A DNA stretch of 64,000 nucleotides. It comes from Viridibacterium curvum. Lineage in GTDB: Bacteria > Pseudomonadota > Gammaproteobacteria > Burkholderiales > Rhodocyclaceae. The stretch covers positions 62,001 through 126,000 of the forward strand of contig NZ_BAABLD010000008.1 in assembly GCF_039544165.1 (NCBI RefSeq), given 5' to 3'. Numbering within the stretch: position 1 is the stretch's first letter; the number at the start of each line of letters is the position of its first letter. The notes below the pieces were generated by a model, which did no database searches, was not told where the DNA came from, and worked only from the letters and a program-made list of their open reading frames with translations. This document shows positions 60,007-64,000 of this stretch, one piece after another. Both the position numbers and the translations under genes were made by a program.

Positions 60007-60810
60007 ATGAATGAGAAGCATCGGGCTATTCACAAAGCAGCACGCGATCTGATTCAAGGAGCCCAGCGGAGCTCCCTCTGGTGGGCACTTGCATGGCAGG
60101 AAACGCGGCAGCGTTACCGCCGGTCGATGCTTGGCCCGTTCTGGATCACCATCAGTACGGCGGTCATGGTCGGCGCCATGGGGCCACTCTATGGCGTACT
60201 GCTGGGGCAGGATGTTGGCAGCTATCTGCAGCACCTGGCGGTAAGTCTGATTTTCTGGACCTTCATCTCCGCCTCGATCAACGAATCCGGCAGCGCCTTC
60301 ATCGCCGCAGAAGGCTTCATCAAACAGATCGCGCTGCCGCTTACCACCTACATCTTCCGCCTGATCGCCCGCAACCTGATCCTGCTCGCGCACAACTTCG
60401 CGATTGTCGTCGTCGTGCTGCTGATCTTCCCTCCCGCACATATGCAGGATATCTGGCTCTTCCCGCTGGGGTTGCTACTGGTGATCGGCAATCTGTTCTG
60501 GCTATCACTGCTGCTGGCACTGGTTAGCACGCGGTTCCGTGACGTGCCGCAGCTGGTCTCCAATCTCGTTCAGGTTGCCTTCTTCCTGTCGCCCATCATC
60601 TGGAAGGCCGACATGCTGAGCGCAAAGACGCGCTTCGTAGCGGACTTCAACCCTCTATTTCATTTCCTCGAAATCATTCGGGCACCCTTGTTGGGCGAAC
60701 CCATCTACGCAACCAGCTGGATCTTTGCCGGCACGCTGCTCGTAGCGGGGTCCTCGATCAGCTTCCTTGCCTTCGCAAGGCTGCGCGCCCGCACCCCTTA
60801 CTGGCTCTGA
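60007..60810 (+). CDS. ABC-2 type polysaccharide export permease (Wzm-like)
   Basis: The 267-residue protein has an amphipathic N-terminus (SSLWWALAWQETRQRYRRSM) and six membrane segments. The pattern LGPFWITISTAVMVGAMGPL and FLSPIIWKADML fits the ABC-2 family of O-antigen or capsule exporters. With the next ATPase gene it forms an inner-membrane transporter for lipid-linked glycan. It begins 61 bp after the methyltransferase gene. Confidence 0.93.
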   Translation: MNEKHRAIHKAARDLIQGAQRSSLWWALAWQETRQRYRRSMLGPFWITISTAVMVGAMGPLYGVLLGQDVGSYLQHLAVSLIFWTFISASINESGSAFIAAEGFIKQIALPLTTYIFRLIARNLILLAHNFAIVVVVLLIFPPAHMQDIWLFPLGLLLVIGNLFWLSLLLALVSTRFRDVPQLVSNLVQVAFFLSPIIWKADMLSAKTRFVADFNPLFHFLEIIRAPLLGEPIYATSWIFAGTLLVAGSSISFLAFARLRARTPYWL

Positions 60811-60813
60811 GAC

Positions 60814-61560
60814 ATGGCCTTCATCAAAGCACGCGGATTGACTGTCGAGTTCCCCGTTTATGGTTTCACCAGCCATCGCTCATTGAAGAAAAGCCTGTTG
60901 AATGTCGCGACGGGCGGCATACTCGCCAAGGACGCCTCCAACCATGTCGTCGTCCGCGCCCTCGATGAGCTCGACTTCGAATTTCATGACGGCGACCGCG
61001 TCGGCCTCATCGGCCACAACGGCTCGGGCAAAACCACGTTGCTACAGGTGCTGGCGGGCATCTATGAGCCCATCCGCGGCGAATTGAAGGTGCAAGGCAA
61101 GATCGCCTCGATGCTTGGCATTTCGCTGGGGATGGATGGCGACGTAACGGGGCTGGAAAACATCTACCTGCGTGGCCGACTGCTGGGATTTTCGCGAGCG
61201 CGCATGGATAGCATGGTGGAAGATATCGCTGAGTTCGCTGGCCTCGGGGATTATCTCCACCTGCCTCTGCGCACCTACTCCAGCGGTATGGCCATGCGAC
61301 TGGCGTTTTCGGTGATGACCAGCACACCAGCGGATATCATCCTGATGGACGAATGGCTCAGCGTGGGCGATGCGGAGTTTGTCGAGAAAGCGCAGGTCAG
61401 GCTCAGGCAGCTCGTCAATCAGGCGCGGATCGTTGTCATCGCCTCGCATGACCTGGCGATGATCCAGCATCAATGCAACGTGATACTGAATCTGGAACAC
61501 GGCAAGATCGTCAAATCTGAACGAAAGGCTGAGGCCTTTAACCTGGAGAGCAAACAATGA
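60814..61560 (+). CDS. ABC polysaccharide export ATPase (Wzt/TagH-like)
   Basis: The 248-residue protein has Walker A IGHNGSGKTTLLQVL (about 67), the Q-loop region, signature TYSSGMAMRLAFSVMTS and Walker B IILMDEWLSVGDAEF. N-terminal SHRSLKKSLLNVATGG before the nucleotide domain is typical for Wzt-like proteins. It lacks the C-terminal carbohydrate-binding domain of long Wzt, so glycan selection must lie elsewhere. The start is 3 bp after the permease stop; its stop overlaps the epimerase start. Confidence 0.93.
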   Translation: MAFIKARGLTVEFPVYGFTSHRSLKKSLLNVATGGILAKDASNHVVVRALDELDFEFHDGDRVGLIGHNGSGKTTLLQVLAGIYEPIRGELKVQGKIASMLGISLGMDGDVTGLENIYLRGRLLGFSRARMDSMVEDIAEFAGLGDYLHLPLRTYSSGMAMRLAFSVMTSTPADIILMDEWLSVGDAEFVEKAQVRLRQLVNQARIVVIASHDLAMIQHQCNVILNLEHGKIVKSERKAEAFNLESKQ

Positions 61561-62498
61561 AGTTTCTGGTGACAGGTGGATGCGGCTACAAGGGGCACGT
61601 GCTAGTTCCGAAACTGCTGAACCGCGGCTACGAAGTGGTTGTCCTCGATACGGTCTGGTTCGGCAATTTCCTGCCGCCACATCCCGGGCTGAAGGTGGTC
61701 CAGGGCGACGTTCGCGACATCGACGCAATCAACCTCGATGGCATCGACGGCATCATTCATCTGTCGTCCATCGCCAACGACCCCTGCGGCGACCTCAACC
61801 CGCAACTCACGTGGGAAGTCAGCGCACTCGCCACGATGCAGCTTGCAGACAAAGCGCGCCGCCACGGCATCAAGCGCTTCATCTACGCCTCCTCAGGCAG
61901 CGTCTATGGCGTCAAGGAAGAACCGCAAGTCACAGAAGACCTCGAACTCAAGCCGATCTCCGAATACAACAAGACCAAAATGGTCAGCGAGCGTGTATTG
62001 CTGAGCTACTCGGACGACATGTCGGTACAGATCGTCCGCCCCGCGACGGTCTGCGGATACTCACCGCGCATGCGTCTGGATGTCTCGGTCAACATGCTGA
62101 CCATGCAGGCCCTGACCAATGGGCGCATCACCGTCTTTGGTGGCAAGCAGACTCGACCGAACATCCATATCGATGACATTACGGACGTCTACCTGCACCT
62201 GATCGATCACCCCGAAGTCACGGGTATCTACAACGCCGGCTTCGAGAACATCTCGATTCTCGACATTGCCAATCTGGTCGCGAAACACATTCCGGCAGAC
62301 ATCGTGGTGTCCGAATCGAACGACCCGCGCTCCTACCGCGTCAATTCCGATCGCCTGCTGGCCACCGGCTTCAAGCCGCGCAAGCGCGTTGAAGATGCCG
62401 TGACGGAAATCATCCAGAAGTTCAAGGCGGGCGAGCTGAAAGACGAACCGCACTTCCACAACCTCAAGTGGATGCAGAAAACCGTGCTACCCCAGTAA
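61557..62498 (+). CDS. NAD-dependent nucleotide-sugar epimerase/dehydratase
   Basis: The 313-residue extended SDR has FLVTGGCGYKGHVLVPKLLN (GxxGxxG), the catalytic Ser region YASSGSVYGVKEE and Tyr-x3-Lys in SEYNKTKMVSER. The C-terminal region has NIHIDDITDVYLHL and IYNAGFENISILDIANLV. The active site is intact. The substrate is not known; a heptose or UDP-sugar epimerase is possible. Confidence 0.9.
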   Translation: MKFLVTGGCGYKGHVLVPKLLNRGYEVVVLDTVWFGNFLPPHPGLKVVQGDVRDIDAINLDGIDGIIHLSSIANDPCGDLNPQLTWEVSALATMQLADKARRHGIKRFIYASSGSVYGVKEEPQVTEDLELKPISEYNKTKMVSERVLLSYSDDMSVQIVRPATVCGYSPRMRLDVSVNMLTMQALTNGRITVFGGKQTRPNIHIDDITDVYLHLIDHPEVTGIYNAGFENISILDIANLVAKHIPADIVVSESNDPRSYRVNSDRLLATGFKPRKRVEDAVTEIIQKFKAGELKDEPHFHNLKWMQKTVLPQ

Positions 62499-62556
62499 CA
62501 ATTCAGGAGTCCCGCAGCACAGCGTCAAATCTCCCGTTTCACCGACCTCACCGGGA

Positions 62557-63147
62557 ATGATCGAAATGCCACAAACCGGATTCTTCAGCGCCTACGCTGA
62601 TCGCTTGAGTAGTGTGCTTGCCACGTTTGACTGGACTCCGGTCGCGCAACTCGCCCAGGCCATGCACGACGCCTGGGCAGCAGGGCAGCAGGTTTTCTTC
62701 TGCGGCAATGGGGGCAGCGCAGGCAATGCCATTCACCTCGCCAACGACTTTGTCTATGGCGTAGCACGCACGACTGGTGGTGGCATCCGGGCGCTGTCCC
62801 TGTCCGCCAACTCTGCCGTAATCACCTGCCTCGCCAACGACGAAGGCTACGACAAGATTTACAGCGAGCAACTAGCCGTACAGGCACGCGCAGGTGACGT
62901 GCTCATCGTGCTCTCCGGCAGTGGCAACTCCCCGAACATCGTCAGCGTGCTGGAGCGAGCAAAGGTGATGGGCGTTCACTCGTATGCCGTATTGGGGTAC
63001 AGCGGCGGCAAGTGCAAGGCACTGGCGGACGTTGCGATCCACTTTCCGATCGATGACATGCAGATCTCCGAAGACCTGCAGCTGGTGGTTGGCCACATGC
63101 TCATGCAGTGGCTGTGCGCCAACAAACCGAAGGCTGTCGCGCAATGA
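62557..63147 (+). CDS. SIS-domain phosphosugar isomerase, GmhA-like
   Basis: The 196-residue protein has a SIS fold with FFCGNGGSAGNAIHLANDFV, a motif like GmhA's GNGGSA, followed by LANDEGYDKIYSEQL and LIVLSGSGNSPNIVSVL. GmhA makes D-glycero-D-manno-heptose 7-phosphate from sedoheptulose 7-phosphate. That would feed the kinase-cytidylyltransferase in the divergent operon. The stop overlaps the start of the next epimerase. An alternative ATG at 62566 exists. Confidence 0.88.
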   Translation: MIEMPQTGFFSAYADRLSSVLATFDWTPVAQLAQAMHDAWAAGQQVFFCGNGGSAGNAIHLANDFVYGVARTTGGGIRALSLSANSAVITCLANDEGYDKIYSEQLAVQARAGDVLIVLSGSGNSPNIVSVLERAKVMGVHSYAVLGYSGGKCKALADVAIHFPIDDMQISEDLQLVVGHMLMQWLCANKPKAVAQ

Positions 63148-64000
63148 GGTTTGAGCGCATCGCCGTACTCGGCTCCAACTCGTTCGCTGGGGCAGCATTC
63201 GTTGCCGAGGCGCTGGAGCATCAGACCGAGCTCGTCGGCTTCAACCGCTCCACCGAGGGGGGCGACTTGTTCCTCCCTTATCGCGCGAGCGGGCGTCGTG
63301 ATCACTATCGCTTCATCCAGGCCGATCTGAACAACGACTTCGAGCGCATCGCCGACGAGCTGGCCCGCTTCCGCCCGCAAGTCGTCGTCGACTTTGCAGG
63401 CCAGGGGATGGTTGCCGAGAGCTGGCAGAACCCCGCACAGTGGTATCAGACCAACATCCTGTCAAAGATCCGACTGCACGAGTACCTGCGGCAAGCTGAG
63501 TGGCTGGAACGCTACGTGCGCATCTCGACGCCCGAGGTCTATGGCAGCCAGGAAACCCGCATCAAGGAGACCTGGGCGTACAACCCCAGCACGCCTTACG
63601 CAGTCTCCCATGCCGCCATCGACATGAGTCTGCGTGCCTACAATGTCCAGTACGGTTTCCCGGTGATCTTCAACCGCTTTGCGAATTTTTACGGGCCCGG
63701 CCAGCAACTCTATCGCATCGTGCCACGCACCATCATCTATGGGCTCACAGGCAAGAAGCTGCAATTGCATGGTGGCGGCACCTCGGTGCGCGCCTTCATC
63801 CACGGCAGCGATGTTGCACGCGGCATCCTCGCCAGCCTGGAGCGCGGCGTGCCGGGTGAGATCTATCACTTCTCGTCCGAGCGCTTCCTGACAATCCGCC
63901 AGGTCGTCGAGTTGATCTGCCAACGCATGGGCATCGCCTTCGACGCGCTGACGGAGGTTTCCGCAGATCGTCCGGGCAAAGACCTGGCTTACCTGATGGA
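63144..64000 (+). CDS. NAD-dependent epimerase/dehydratase, 3' end outside window, unusual active site
   Basis: The ATG at 63144 overlaps the preceding stop (ATGA) and the frame runs to the window edge (285 full codons). The N-terminus IAVLGSNSFAGAAFVAEALE replaces the usual GxxGxxG with GSNSFAG. The catalytic Ser/Thr region reads RISTPEVYGSQETR, and the expected YxxxK reads TPYAVSHAAIDM, with His (CAT) in place of Lys. NRFANFYGPGQQLYRIVPRT and FIHGSDVARGILASLE are as in dTDP-glucose 4,6-dehydratase-type enzymes. The family is clear, but the Lys-to-His change makes normal activity uncertain. Confidence 0.85.
   Translation, partial: MRFERIAVLGSNSFAGAAFVAEALEHQTELVGFNRSTEGGDLFLPYRASGRRDHYRFIQADLNNDFERIADELARFRPQVVVDFAGQGMVAESWQNPAQWYQTNILSKIRLHEYLRQAEWLERYVRISTPEVYGSQETRIKETWAYNPSTPYAVSHAAIDMSLRAYNVQYGFPVIFNRFANFYGPGQQLYRIVPRTIIYGLTGKKLQLHGGGTSVRAFIHGSDVARGILASLERGVPGEIYHFSSERFLTIRQVVELICQRMGIAFDALTEVSADRPGKDLAYLM

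Noticed and set aside
1..64000. CRISPR arrays, insertion sequences, rRNA genes and riboswitches
   Set aside because: I looked for regularly spaced repeats, transposase motifs, rRNA-like stretches and common riboswitch cores and saw none.

Overview
The window is GC-rich (about 60-65%) and looks like the chromosome of a betaproteobacterium, most likely of the Rhodocyclales/Burkholderiales type. This is inference from gene content: PEP-CTERM surface proteins with an EpsA-type LuxR regulator, a two-partner secretion adhesin, a Nudix-ThiE-like fusion and many c-di-GMP signalling genes. No ribosomal RNA, CRISPR array, insertion sequence or prophage was found. About 60 genes are supported; two of them run off the window ends.

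Left part (1-29.4 kb) is a surface and secretion region. A giant two-partner-secretion adhesin (more than 3,121 codons, cut by the left edge) lies downstream of its TpsB transporter. A secreted protein of unknown function follows, then three PEP-CTERM proteins, an EpsA-like LuxR regulator and a large secreted ExeM-type nuclease. Divergent from these is a ten-to-eleven-gene operon (19,994-29,327) that mixes type II secretion parts (GspG, GspF, GspE) with PilM/N/O/P-like inner-membrane parts, a lipoprotein secretin with N-terminal TPR-like and C-terminal cohesin-like domains, and three more pseudopilins. It ends in a strong terminator, followed by a tRNA-Phe gene on the other strand.

Middle part (29.6-50.8 kb) is mostly housekeeping and signalling: an HD-GYP phosphodiesterase, a hybrid histidine kinase, mutY, dapF, a DUF484 gene, yacG, a PAS-GGDEF diguanylate cyclase, argA, rsmE, a thioredoxin-like protein, an inositol-monophosphatase-family enzyme, an AEC transporter, xerC, a Nudix-ThiE-like fusion, a membrane/TPR gene pair, an NtrX-like regulator with a degenerate AAA+ domain, and apaH. 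Two things stand out: a lower-GC OLD-like ATPase gene (35.9-37.5 kb) that looks imported and could be a defence gene, and a 244-bp inverted-repeat element between mutY and dapF.

Right part (50.8-64 kb) is a surface polysaccharide locus built from two divergent operons. The minus-strand operon carries a FlaA1/CapD-type dehydratase, an SDR, two family-2 glycosyltransferases, a sugar-1-phosphate nucleotidyltransferase and a fused cytidylyltransferase-PfkB kinase whose domains are in the opposite order to HldE. The plus-strand operon carries an FAD oxidoreductase, a methyltransferase, a Wzm/Wzt-type ABC exporter, an NAD-dependent epimerase, a GmhA-like SIS isomerase and a second epimerase that is cut by the right edge. 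Together they suggest synthesis of a heptose-related nucleotide sugar and ABC-dependent export of a glycan.

The best candidate for an under-described system is the hybrid secretion/pilus operon next to the PEP-CTERM and nuclease genes.
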